From contig NC_059374.1 of the NCBI RefSeq assembly GCF_019703515.2, positions 13,056,245-13,120,244 on the forward strand: a stretch of DNA of 64,000 bases, given 5' to 3'. Position numbers and translations under genes: made by a program. The notes under the pieces are model-generated. The model ran no database searches. It saw only the letters and a list, made by a program, of their open reading frames with translations, and was not told where the DNA came from. Numbering within the stretch: position 1 is the stretch's first letter; each line of letters starts with the position of its first letter. The stretch is from Myxocyprinus asiaticus. Its lineage: Eukaryota > Chordata > Actinopteri > Cypriniformes > Catostomidae. Of this stretch, positions 1 to 12,073 are shown one piece after another.

Positions 1-175
1 AGTTGGGCACAGCGGAGACAGCCTCTGCCACCTTTTCCCATTTACCCGCCTTGTACTTCTGACTTGATATTATTATCAAGCTTCCCAAGGAGAACTATTT
101 CCTTTCAGTAATTTCCTCAACAAGAACATCCAGCTCTTGTCTACTGAAGTTTTTGTTTCTTTTCTTTTCCTCCAT
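1..175 (-). pseudogene. Relic of a Harbinger-type Myb/SANT-like protein, 5' part
   Basis: Read on the minus strand from an ATG at 175, the sequence begins MEEKKRNKNFSRQELDVLVE and ends near KWEKVAEAV at the window edge. Basic N-terminus, FSRQELDVLVEE and WEKVAEAV match the Myb/SANT-like DNA-binding domain of fish PIF/Harbinger transposon accessory proteins and their domesticated relatives. The frame breaks at a TAG after ITERK; the middle part (LLGKLDNNI) is readable only in another frame and the Trp segment returns to the first. This is therefore a degenerate copy cut by the window edge. Family call is from motif memory. Confidence 0.6.
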
Positions 176-534
176 GTCAAATTAAAAGTTACCAAATGGT
201 TAGCAGGAAGTAAATTCTCCTTTGACGGTTAATGTCATTAAACTAACTTAATGTTTGCTTGGGTAAATAGATAAATTTAGCATTACAATTTACCAGTGTT
301 GAAGTGTTGAATTTGTTGTAGGCTATTAGACAAGGCAACCCCATGAGCAGGCTGATCAGACAATGTCAAAGCCTGTCTTGTTATTCTTAAGAAAAAAATT
401 AAGATGTTCTTAAGAAAATATTTGAGAACTTCTTAAGAATTTTTCAAGAACTGCACTTATGAACGTTCTTATGAACTTCTTATAATTTATCCTAAAAACT
501 TTCATAATTTTTTTTTTTTTAAGAACATTTTCGT

Positions 535-792
535 GAATCTGGCCCCAGATCTCAATCCCATTAAGCATCTGTGGGATGTGCTGAACCAACAAGTCCGATC
601 CATGGCAGCTCCACCTTGCAACTTACAGGACTTAAATTATCTGCTGCTAATGTCTTGGTGCCAGATTCCACAGAACACCTTCAGGTATCTTGTAGAGTCC
701 ATGACTTGGCGTGTTAGTGCTGTTTTGGTGGCACATGGAGGACCAACAGCATATTAGATATATTAGGTCATAATGTTTTGGCTCGTCATTGT
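535..792 (+). pseudogene. Tc1/mariner transposase C-terminal relic with 3' TIR remnant
   Basis: The reading frame contains LAPDLNPIKHLWDVLNQQV, the hallmark segment after the second catalytic Asp of Tc1-like DDE transposases, and ends with VLVAHGGPTAY just before a stop, the usual Tc1 C-terminus. A TIR-like tail (cataatgttttggctcgtca) follows. Everything upstream, including the HTH domain and first catalytic residues, is absent and replaced by AT-rich sequence, so this is a 3' fragment of about 75 codons that cannot be active. Confidence 0.85.
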
Positions 793-2170
793 ATATTCAG
801 AGTAGCATTTATATATTCAGAATTTACATTTGTATATATTACGATTTCAAGCTATATATTCAGAGTTTCATTTATATATTCAGTATTTATATTTATATAT
901 TCAGATTTATAACTATATATTCAGATTTATAACTATATATAGCTGACCAACTATACATTAAGATTTATTTTATTAAACTGCATATTCGATTTTACAACTA
1001 TATACAGTATTCTGGATGTATATTTATACAGTATATTCAGATTTATAACTTTATTACATTTATAAATTCAGTAATATAACTAAATTTGTATATATTTGGA
1101 TTTCTAACTATATATTCAGATTTAAAACCGTATATTCAGAATTTTCATTTATATATTAAGTTATATAACTATATATTCAGATTTACAACAATATATTAAG
1201 ATGTATAACTACAGTAAATATAGCTGACCTACCATACATCAGATTTATAACTTTGTATTCAGAGTTACATTTATATTTAGGATTTACACTGGCAGCCAAA
1301 AGTTTGGAATAATGTACAGATTTTGCTCTTATGGAAAGAAATTGGTTTTATTCACCAAAGTGGCATTCAACTGATCACAATGTATAGTCAGGACATTAAT
1401 AGTGTGAAAATGTACTATTACAATTTGGAAAAAAAAAAAAATTTCAGAAATTCTTAAACTACTTCAAACAGTTCTCATCAGAAAATCATCCACATGCAGC
1501 AATGACAATTAAAGTACCAATTTCCTTCCAAAACAGCAAAATCTGTACATTATTCCAAACTTTTGCCCGCCAGTGTACATTTATATATTCATTTTATATT
1601 CAAATTTACAACTGCATATTCAGGATTTATATTGGTCCTACTTTTTATTAGGTGTCTTCTACTATGTACTAACATTGAAATGCATACAATACAAAGTACT
1701 TATTGTGTAACTACGTGTTCTGTAAAATTAGGGGTAGGGGTAACATTAGGGTTATGAGGTCTTGGTTTAGGGTAAGGGTTGGGGTACTACAGATTTAAAT
1801 GCAGGTACTTTAAATGCAAGTAAAGTGTATCAGCATGTATGTATATAATGAATACATTCTATCAAATGCTTAAGTACATAGTAGTTAAAGACTTAATATA
1901 AAGTGGGTCATTTATATTTATATATTCAGATTTATAACTATATATTCAGGATTAAAACTATATATTCAGATTTACAACTATATATTTAGATTTATAACTA
2001 TATTTTCAGATTTATGCCTATATTTGGGGTTACAACTATATAAATATTCAGGATTGATAACTATTTGGATTTACATCTATATTTCCAGACGTGAAAATAT
2101 CTTCAGGATTTATAACTTTATAACTTTATATTCACATTTACACAGTACTCTGGTAACTGTATATGTTTGT
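780..2170. repeat. AT-rich minisatellite (tatattcagatttataacta units)
   Basis: Dozens of degenerate units of about 17-20 bp, each containing tatattcagatt followed by tataac or acaac, run from about 780 to 1285 and resume from about 1577 to 2150. The array is interrupted by a MITE at 1287-1575 and by a G-rich TTAGGG-like stretch near 1728-1785. No coding potential is credible here. Confidence 0.8.
1287..1575. mobile_element. Mariner/Tc1-type MITE with long TIRs
   Basis: The ends are inverted repeats of about 40 bp: the left begins CACTGGCAGCCAAAAGTTTG and the right reads, in reverse, CACTGGCGGGCAAAAGTTTG; both continue into gaataatgtacagattttgct. The element is flanked by TA at 1285-1286 and 1576-1577, the target-site duplication expected for Tc1/mariner. 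It is 289 bp, has no transposase, and lies within the AT-rich minisatellite, which continues on both sides. Confidence 0.85.
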
Positions 2171-2172
2171 TC

Positions 2173-2221
<49 letters not shown>

Positions 2222-2776
2222 CACACACACACACTCACACTACCGGTCAAAAGTTTTGAAACGCTTGACCGAAATGTTTCTCATGATCTTAAAAATCTTT
2301 TGATCTAAAGGCGTATGCTTAAATGTTTGAAATTAGTTTTGTAGACAAAAATATAATTGTGCCACCATATTAATTTATTTCATTATAAATCTAAAATGTA
2401 ATTAAAAAAAAAAGTTTTTGAAATTGATGACTTGGACCAAATAATAAAGAAAAGCTGCCAGTAAGTGTCCAACATATAGATGGGAACTCCTTCAATACTG
2501 TTTAAAATGCATCCCAGGGTGATACCTCAAGAAGTTGGTTGAGAAAATGTCAAGAGTACATTTCTGCAAATTCTAGGCAAAGGGTGACTACTTTGAAGAT
2601 GCTAAAATATAACACAGTTATGATTTATTTTGGATTTTGTTTAGTCACAACATAATTCCCATAGTTCCATTTATGTTATTCCATAGTTTTAATGACTTTA
2701 CTATTATTCTAAAATGTGAAAAAAAAAAAAAAAAAAAAAAAATATTATAATAAGGAATGAGTAAGTGTTTCTCGGT

Positions 2777-2849
<73 letters not shown>
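2173..2849. mobile_element. Mariner-type non-autonomous element with mirrored microsatellite ends
   Basis: The inner element (about 2241-2777) starts taccggtcaaaagttttgaa, a common fish mariner end, and finishes cggta. On the left it is preceded by (TA)n then (CA)n; on the right it is followed by (TG)n then (TA)n, the exact mirror. The microsatellites thus look like part of the terminal repeats. No transposase frame is visible inside; a poly-A run lies near 2719-2742. Confidence 0.6.
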
Positions 2850-2851
<2 letters not shown>

Positions 2852-3721
2852 TATATTGATATTTTGTTGTGTTTTGCAATGATATTCAAACATTTCTTAG
2901 TGTTAAATTACTTTATGTGGCCACTATATATAGTACTTGCTTAGATCCATCAATTCTTGAGAGATGAGGTTCGAAAAAAAGCCCTGACCTGGCTATTCTC
3001 TGCTCCAAACTCTACTTAACAGTCTCCCAGTCTGAGTGTAATGAGTGGTTACACTCACCTCATGAGTCTAAAGCTCTTATGACCTGGCTACGGCTCTCTC
3101 ACTGTGGCCTGGATTCAGAAAAGCCAAAGGCAGGCTGTATTAATTAAAACAGACTGGTTCTCTTGGGATCCAGGAGCATGAGAGATTGTATGTGTATGGG
3201 CAGTAAAACGTGGCCACCTGTTCAAGGCTATCAGAGATTAAACTATAGACAATTCATTCTGAACTATTGGTTTACATAATTCATTTATGGACATTTACCA
3301 TAATCTTGTGTGTTACAGTATGTTGGCATTATCTTAAATCAGGTTATGTACTGTAAGTATTTTACACTCATTATGGCACCTAATATTGTGAATTCACTCT
3401 CAGCATGCATAATGCTAATGCAACTGCTTTTTTTTGTTTGTTTTTAAGTTACACTCAAGCTACACTACAAGCTACAAAAAAAGTATCAAAGCTGACTGAT
3501 CGCACTTTGAATTATGCGAAAGTTCCGCTGCTTAAATCAGTCTGTGCTAACCAAATTTAGAATCACTGCCCCCAGTGACTGAAGATGGAAATGTTATTGA
3601 ACGTATCTACGAATGAGCTCCAGTTTCTGGGTGAAATCTAGACATAGTGGTGCCAAAAGCAAATAGTATTTTTAGTTGTAAAGGTGGTAATACAGTCAAC
3701 AGGAATGGCTATTTTATGAAC

Positions 3722-3890
3722 TCTACTACCAAACCAAACCCCAACCCTAAACCTAAGCGTCAGTGGAGTAAAATTTTTATTTTAGAGCGAGAGTGCAACC
3801 TCCGAATCACATTCACTATTGTTTATGTGAACGCGATTACTTACTGACTAGAACCCGTGTCTCGGAGGTCAGTCTCGCAACACAATACCA
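3722..3890 (-). repeat. Copy of a SINE-like dispersed repeat (with copies at 10250 and 36720)
   Basis: On the minus strand this carries an acgggttctagtc block in the position of an RNA polymerase III B box, then gcgttcacataaacaatagt, then tttactccactgacgcttag and a run like taggtttagggttggggttt. The same order of blocks recurs at 10250-10480 on plus and 36719-36905 on minus. Divergence between copies is substantial. Class as a tRNA-derived SINE rests mainly on the better B box of the 10.3 kb copy. Confidence 0.5.
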
Positions 3891-4527
3891 GTAACACTAA
3901 AGGGAAACACTGAAACATGAAAACATTGTGAAATGTCATGAAGAGAATATGTAAAAAACAAAAAAAACAAAACTTTGTTTTAGCGGTTCATTAATATGAA
4001 CCATCTGAACGAACAAGTTCCTTTATATGAAATCGACTTCCCAATGCTAAATATGAGAGAGAGAAAACATTTTGGAGAGCATGTTTGATTATTGCTTTGT
4101 TACAAATGTCACAATAAAAACAGCTACTGTATGTAGCATTTTGTCATGCTGCACTGCAGCTCATTGGAAAAAGTAACGTGTTACTGGAAAAGCTACACTG
4201 TTTTAAAAACAGCTACTGTAACACATTTGAAAAATGAAAGTTAGTCCAACTACTTTTTATAAGAAGTTTAAAACAATCTTAGTAATTAATCTTCTAAACT
4301 CTTCTATCTGATTTAGCAACCGATCCCACCAAATGCATCCTTGCATTAAAAAAATTTAGAAGCAGCGTCATGAGTCAAACGTATGTGTCTAGAGACATAT
4401 TTTTAACAGTTGAAGATCTTTTTTTTTACTTGACACAGAGTCTAAAAGTGCCGCTACTGCGCAAAAAAAAAACAAAACAAAAAAACAGCATGAAGTGGTG
4501 CAAAAAAATTAGAAAGCGTCACTTCAG

Positions 4528-4745
4528 AAATGGCAGCTTGGGCTGTTTCTCACAAGTTATTGGAGTAACAAGGACGTGTGAGAGATTGAGAGAGAGAGCA
4601 ACTGAGCGTGTGTGATTACCTGCATCTGTCATTGTGATGAACTCTATTCCTAAGCTGTGGTATGGGAGTAATCAACTCAGAGCGCTTGTGAAGTGTTGCT
4701 GCCATCAAGATTATCCTAACTCCCACTTTTGAAGTTGCATTAATG
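4528..4745 (+). repeat. Dispersed repeat, pair with 12508-12720
   Basis: Shares long blocks with the 12.5 kb copy: cttgggctgtttct, acaagttattggag, aacaaggacgtgtg, gattacctgc, aactctattcct and agctgt, with a GA-rich run in the same place. No coding content. Element class unknown. Confidence 0.6.
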
Positions 4746-5090
4746 ACTATGTCTTCTGTTCAAGTCTTTTGTTGTCGGAGAGAAAACATGGAGGACGCCG
4801 GTCTCATTCTTGCATATTTCTTAGGGAACGGTCTGCATTCAACTGTAACCTTGATTTACTGAAAGGAGGGAAACAAATGCTGCTTCAGTAGCTGACACCA
4901 TGCTGAAGCACTTTAAAATCACTGCAAATTATAAATGTTTTACTCTCTTTTGATGCTCCCCCTGATGCTCGAGTCATATTGAGCATATAAAATGGAGCAA
5001 AGCTTAATTTTATCAAGATTTTTTGACTACAGGCAAGAGAGCTCATCTTTTGGTCCCTTAACAGCAAGAAATCAGTAGTACAGAAAGCGT

Positions 5091-6440
5091 ACACAACATC
5101 TCGTTCCCTCCATTCAGGGAACATCGGTTACAGTCGTAACTAGACCATTCCCTTTCAAATCAGTCACTTTGACGCTGTGTCAGGATCTGATGCTATGGGA
5201 TTCATATACCATCACACATCATACTTCTGATTCGCATGCACAAAGCAATGCCTACTAGCCAGCAGCGTAGTTAAAAGGCATTGACAAAGTCTCCTCTTCA
5301 TATTGACAAAAAGAAAAAGAGAGATAGGCCAAAGGCGTTAGGGAAAGCACAGCCTGCAGTCAGACAGATGTCCTCCTTTGCCCAAGCCCAGGAAGAGGCC
5401 ATGCTCCTGGTAAAGGGAGCCTTAACACCCATAGGACATTGCATGGCTTGCAAATCATAAGCAAGCATAATGGCTTTGACAACCCAGTAACAAAGTCTTT
5501 TCTTGGAGACAAAACCTTTGAACTCCCACCAAAGAAAACAAAGAGGGGGGCATCCAACAGCTCTACCTGCTTTGGGAACCAAGAGTGGTTGGGCAATATG
5601 GCTTCCCTTTCCTCCCAAATTTTTAACAACACTTGGTGTAGCAACCGAACTGAAGGAAATGCATACGTGTGCTTTGCTGGCCATTTGTGAGCTAAGGCGT
5701 CAAAGCCCACAGGCAATCAGGTCCTACTCGGCCTCCATGAATACCTCCCAAATCAAACAGTATGAGGGTGAAGTCTTCATTCCCCTCTATCTGTCAACAG
5801 GTCCCTGTGCTCGCACGCATGTGCCACTGACTGTGCTAAAAGCAACCACTTGTCGAGGTAATTCGGAACACGGAGGCTGCTCAGCCTCAGCGGAGCGAGT
5901 GCCGCATCGACACATTTTGTGAATGTGTGAGGAGCTAGGGACAAACCAAAGGGCAGGACTTTGAAATGCAGTGCCTTTGAAGGCGAACCTCAAGAATGGC
6001 CTGTGACGAGGGGCTATCTGCAAATGAAAGTGCGTGTCTTTCAGGTCGATCGACACAAACCAGTCCAGAGGACATTAGTGAGACAAAATCTCAGAGTAAC
6101 CATCTTGAACGGAGACTTGAATAATGGCTGTAGAAGCCTTTCGGTGCGCCACATGCTGGCACTCTATCGCATCTTTGGCAAGGTGACTTCGTACCTCTGA
6201 GCGCAAGACTGGCGTGCCCTGCACCATCATGATGGAGGACAAAATGCCGTTGAAACAAGGTGGCCGCCTCACGAACTGAAGCACGTAGGCAAGTTCGATT
6301 GAACGCAGTACCCAACTGGAGATGCCCGGAAGACCGTGCCATTCATTTATGTAACGAGTCAGAGGACACAGAGGATCTGAACGCCACCCACCCTTGGGGA
6401 GCGATCGTGCACTGTAAATGGGTTTACATGGGAAACTTCT
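5091..6440 (-). pseudogene. Eroded DIRS-type retrotransposon relic (RT and tyrosine recombinase pieces)
   Basis: On the minus strand, a reverse-transcriptase block is readable at about 5950-6056 (SIDLKDTHFHLQIAPRHRPF, then LRFAFKG), followed in shifted frames by more RT. Lower down, at 5340-5716, the C-terminal tyrosine-recombinase region is readable (APFTRSMASSWAWAKEDICL, then TAGCAFPNAF), where the usual His of the HxxR box is Pro. The RNase H section between them is missing. At 5091-5122 a terminal sequence like that of the 25-31 kb DIRS element appears (gttccctccattcagggaac). This copy is old, multiply frameshifted and internally deleted. Confidence 0.75.
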
Positions 6441-6459
6441 GACCAGGCCCTCTTAAGGG

Positions 6460-6790
6460 TTAAAGGGCTGCTAGGCAACATGGCGGCACCTTACATCTCT
6501 GTGTTGCAACATGGCAGTCTTAAGTTGTGTTGCGACATGACAGTCTAACAACAGCAAGATGGCAATGAAGTGAACAGCGTTAAGCCTCACACTCTTTTCC
6601 CGCTTGCGATAGCGGGGAAAGTGAAAGGGCTGCTAGGTGACATGGAGGCGCCTTAAATCTCTGTTTTGCAACATGGCAGTCTCCTGGCATGCTGTAAACA
6701 ATAGTATAAACAGTGCGAAACCATCCTGTGCTACAGAGGAGATGCCACACTCTCGTTTCTGGCTCACAACTGTGGGGAAAGAGAGAACTA
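6460..6790. repeat. Two-unit tandem repeat, offset about 163 bp
   Basis: The block aagggctgctaggcaacatg near 6462 recurs as aagggctgctaggtgacatg near 6625; both continue through ctct-gt-ttgcaacatggcagtct. The offset is about 163 bp and two units are visible. It borders the DIRS relic and may be part of it, but I see no coding homology. Confidence 0.7.
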
Positions 6791-6868
6791 TAGAAATTAG
6801 ACCTGCCAATTTCCTTGCACACCTCCCTCAGGAGCCACAGAATGAGTGTAGCAGGAAGAACGAAAATG

Positions 6869-7093
6869 TATCTATCTATCTGTCTGTCTGCCTGTCTGTC
6901 TGTGCACTTGTTTGTCTGTCCATCTGTCCATCCATCCGTCTGTCTATCTATCTGTCTGTCTGTCTGTCTATTTGTCTGTCTACTTGTTTGTCTGTCTGTC
7001 CATCCATCCATCTGTCTGTCTGTCTATTTATCTATCTGTCTATCTATCTGCATGTCTGTCAGTCTGTTTGTCTGTCTACTTGTTTTTCCGTCC

Positions 7094-7123
<30 letters not shown>
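6869..7123 (+). repeat. (TCTG/TCTA)n microsatellite, about 255 bp
   Basis: Uninterrupted mix of tctg, tcta, tcca and tttg tetramers. It produces long spurious frames rich in Ser, Val, Cys and Leu in all three plus frames; none should be taken as a gene. Confidence 0.95.
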
Positions 7124-7124
<1 letters not shown>

Positions 7125-7139
7125 CTTGTGTTGTCTGGC

Positions 7140-7775
7140 TCATTTAGTCATAGTAAATATTATATTTAACTAGAATAAAACTAGTTAATTTTGATCTAAC
7201 CACATGAAGCACATTTTCAGGTAACCTGACATTTAATGTAGTATACTTGCTTTAGCAATACTCTACCTAACGAGTCCCCTTCGGCAGTCCGTCACCTCCA
7301 AACTTCACCGTCTCCCTCATTTGCTAATTAGAGCTGCAGGTCTTTCCCGCTTCACATTTTCCCAGGTGTGGGCTTCACTGTAGACACTTCTTACCAAGGA
7401 AACCAGGCATGGAATGCCCAGAGGCTAGCACACCTCCTCTTACTCATCACAGAATATTTCCCCAAACAATACAGAATAGACACTGCATTTCCAAATTCAT
7501 TTTCAGGAAATATAAGGTATTCAAGTTCTATCAAATTTCAATTTACAGTAACATGCATTAAGTTTCATATGCCTTACTCTTTTTCTGTGTTTGTCCAATG
7601 AGTTATGATGATCTGATGGTCTCTGCTTAGCTGTGGATCTCGAAGGAGATCAATCATCTAAGCTTTGCTTGCTCTGAATGTCTTAGGAATTTGTTACCGT
7701 AGTGATAAGACTTTATTCCCAACTCTGTCCTAAAGTCTGGCTTAATCAGGCCCCTCTAGACATCACAACTCTGCT
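7140..7775. other. Non-coding stretch, no repeat recognised
   Basis: No supported ORF, exon or element end was found. Composition at 7270-7460 is less AT-rich than its surroundings and contains a ctcatttgctaattagagct block; it could be a conserved non-coding segment, which cannot be judged without alignment. Confidence 0.4.
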
Positions 7776-8025
7776 TTAAAGGATTGATTTCTTTATCACA
7801 AAAATGAAAATTCTGTCATAATTTACTCACCCTTATGTTGTTCCAAACATGTATGATTTTCTTTCTTGTGGAACACAAAAGGACAACATGTAATGATGTC
7901 CAGGTCCATCTTCTCAATACAATGGCAGTTGATAGTGACTAAATTTAAAGCTTAAAAAAGGACCTTAAATATCAGTTAAGTAGTCTGTGTGACTCATGCA
8001 TCATATTGCAAGTCTTCTGAAGGCA
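7776..8025 (+). repeat. Copy of the 'ttaaaggaatagttcaccc' MITE family, one arm
   Basis: Begins ttaaagga and continues acaaaaatgaaaattctgtc, atttactcaccctt, tgttgttccaaac, tttctttcttgtggaacac, matching other copies here at 31940, 37924 and 49628 and, inverted, at 37303 and 39789. This is a very common fish MITE; the opposite terminus is not seen in this copy. Confidence 0.75.
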
Positions 8026-8830
8026 AACGGTTGGTTTTGGTGAGAAACAAACCAGCTCATTGCTTGTTGTTTTGCGGAAATAATAATCAGAAATCTTTCA
8101 AGAGGCCCACAGCTCATGATTGTCTTGGTTTGATTAATTGTCATTTTCTATTGGAAAAATGTTCTCTGCTGTTTTTCTTTGTTTCTGCTCTCAGTTAAGT
8201 TCCCTTACTGAGTCCTCGGTGCAACTGCAGCAAGATTCAGCTGAACTTTAGACAATGTTTTGGGAGGAAAGTTAGCATTAGCATAGGAAACTGCCCAATA
8301 GTGCAGTGTTATGATATCTTCATAACCGTATTTAATGTAAATACTCAGAATCTCATACACACTTATAAACAGTGTAGAGGTTGTGGTGGAAGAGTTTACA
8401 TTTTAGGAGGCTGTAATTTCCATCCATTAATGTTTAGATTAGAAACCTTTGTTCAAAGAGTCTGATATAATTTATCTCAAGCTGACAGAGTGTGGAAAAC
8501 CCGTGCCAACATCACACAAACATTACCTGAGGTTATGTTTGCTCTGGATTGGATGGTCACATTATGTTTTTTTTTAGTTGGTTTATCTTTTTCTTTTCAT
8601 GACCCCTATTGTCAAACAATATACTGTACTATATGTATACACATGTGCAAACAAACTGCAGTGGCCTCCTAAAATATTTGGACACTTAAGTCACACTTAA
8701 AAATGCATGAATATCATTAAGATCATACATTAGATAAAATAAATAAAATAAAAAATCAAACCAAGTGGAATTTATTTTAAAGAAAGATAACATAGATACA
8801 AAGATAACCTTTTCAAGCAAAAAGAAAAAA
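8026..8830. other. Non-coding stretch, nothing recognised
   Basis: AT-rich sequence without a credible frame, known repeat end or RNA gene. Short A-rich runs appear near 8735-8760 and 8826-8838. Confidence 0.4.
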
Positions 8831-8839
8831 AAAAAAATT

Positions 8840-9489
8840 GTCACTCACTGGATGTTTTTTGCACCATTCTGAGTAAACTCTAGAGACTGTTTTGCGTGAA
8901 AATCCTAGGAGATCAGCAGTTACAGAATTACAATTACAGAGTTACAGAGTTACAAACCAGCCCATCTGGCACCAACAATCATGCCATGCTCCAAATCACT
9001 GATATCACATTTTTCCCATTCTGATGGTTGTTGTGAACATTAACTGAAGCTCCTGATCCATATCTGCATGATTTTGTGCACTGCACTGCTGCCACACGAT
9101 TGGCTGATTAGATGATCGCATGGATGATTGTTGGTGCCAGATGGGCTGGTTTGAGTATTTCTGTAACTGCTGATCTCCTGGGATTTTCACACACAACAGT
9201 CTCTAGAGTTTACTTAGAATAGTGCCAAAAACATCCAGTGAGTGGCAGTTTTGCAGACGGAAATGCCTTGTTGATGAGAGAGGTCAACGGAGAATGGCCA
9301 GACTGGTTCGAGCTGACAGAAAGGCTACAGTAACTCAGATAACCACTCTGTACAATTGTAGTGAGCAGAATAGAATCTCAGAATGCACAACATGTTGAAC
9401 CTTGAGGCGGATGGGCTACAACAGCAGAAGACCTCATCAGGCACTTTATTAGGTCCATGGTGTTCCTAATAAAGTGCTCAGTGAGTGTA
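8840..9489. mobile_element. Head-to-head Tc1-type non-autonomous element
   Basis: From about 9123 rightward the sequence encodes the N-terminal helix-turn-helix of a Tc1-like transposase (IVGARWAGLSISVTADLLGF type) and ends with the TIR taataaagtgctcagtgagt at 9489. From 9119 leftward to about 8840 the same N-terminal region runs in the opposite direction, with a small internal duplication of acagagtt near 8930-8955. The two halves meet at gcatggatgattg. No intact transposase remains. The same junction occurs at 45044 in the element at 44695-45415. Confidence 0.75.
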
Positions 9490-10235
9490 ATTTTCAAGAG
9501 ATCAGGCTGGATTTTGCAATTTATCAGTAGATCCAATATTAAAGAACTAAAAACAATTTAGTAGAAAATTGCAAAAATCGTTCAAAAAAATATATCGGTC
9601 AAACTGATTATCGGTATATCTCTGTGAAGAGTGCTAGTCCTTCTAAACCATTTTAAAATCTTACCCGTTTCGTGATTGATCCCAGTCCCCCCTCCATAAG
9701 TTTTACCAATAGACTCATCCTCCCCTTTAAAACACAGCCAAACCTGCTAATCATGCGATCCGGACAGAGCTGTGAGCCACGCATGCCTTTGCACACGGCA
9801 GGGCAAATTAGAGTCTCTCTAGCAGTCTGGATCTCTAATTCAGCAGTACCAGGCCTTCATCTGTCCCATGAATTACAGCCCAGCACTCCCCGCTGTGCAT
9901 CCAGCTCAGCCTGGCCTTGCAGCGCTTACACACAGAGAATTCAGCATGGAGAACAACACGGAATGAGTATGCAGAGCACATGAGATCAATGAGAAACAAC
10001 CCGTGATATACACCTTTGCATTAACCATATGACAATTGAGGCAAGATGGATAATTAGGGTCACAAAAGTAGAGCTCTTAGTTCAGGCATGGTTTGATGTT
10101 TTGGGTTGGTGATGTGTTTATGACTTTAAATGGGCACAAATAATCTGTTCTTGCATGGAGAGAACGATCAGATTTCAAAGCACTTCTAAAAATTTACCCC
10201 ATGAAATCAAAATCGAAGTTTTGTGGCAAGTAGCA
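9490..10235. other. Non-coding stretch with one GC-richer block
   Basis: Mostly AT-rich sequence. The block 9680-9980 has higher GC and an open frame of 103 codons (9672-9983) resembling no family I know, with no splice or promoter support. I do not call it a gene. Confidence 0.4.
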
Positions 10236-10239
10236 TCTC

Positions 10240-10480
10240 CCATCAGACATTTTTGCAGCTGTGTTCTCCTTCCCTTGTGGTGTGACCAGAAGCGTGCTGT
10301 GTCAACAGCATGGAAGACCCGGGTTCGAATCCCACATTGAAACCAGGAAATAATCGTATTCACTTAATCAGTGATAAATGTGATTCAAAGGTTGCACTTT
10401 TCTCTCTAACATTATATTTTTACTCTTCAGATGGTTAGGTTTAGGTTTGGGGTTAAAGTTGGGTGGTACAGTTTATAAAA
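10240..10480 (+). repeat. tRNA-derived SINE-like repeat, best copy
   Basis: Contains GGTTCGAATCC at 10322-10332, an exact RNA polymerase III B-box core, preceded by tgctgtgtcaacagcatgga, an arrangement like a tRNA anticodon arm leading into a T arm. A body follows with attcacttaatcagtgataa and gttaggtttaggtttggggt, shared with copies at 3722 and 36719 on minus. No clear 3' tail repeat or target duplication was found, so the SINE call is tentative. Confidence 0.55.
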
Positions 10481-10484
10481 TATG

Positions 10485-12073
<1,589 letters not shown>

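Larger units (their letters stand above)
2850..5090. other. Non-genic stretch with dispersed repeat pieces
   Basis: No exon or long supported ORF is visible. The stretch includes a repeat copy at about 3722-3890 (listed separately), a fish-type repeat with aaaagtaacgtgttac near 4165-4260, and a segment at 4528-4740 that recurs at about 12508-12720. The rest is AT-rich with no assignment. Confidence 0.5.

Noticed and set aside
1728..1785. Interstitial telomere repeat
   Set aside because: Only loose ttaggg-like phrases (ggggtaggggtaa, agggttatgagg); too degenerate and probably part of a MITE-type repeat.
2645..2893. Frames with long Ile-Tyr runs
   Set aside because: Translations of (TA)n; the same applies to 11920-12102.
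5298..5684. Intact minus-strand host gene
   Set aside because: Text matches the DIRS recombinase C-terminus in two frames and sits in a decayed element.
6637..7173. Long plus-strand frames rich in Ser/Val/Cys/Leu
   Set aside because: They are translations of the TCTG/TCTA microsatellite; open frames in all three phases are an artefact of the repeat.
10300..10345. Functional tRNA gene
   Set aside because: Has a B box and part of an anticodon-arm-like sequence but no complete cloverleaf or acceptor stem; better explained as a SINE head.
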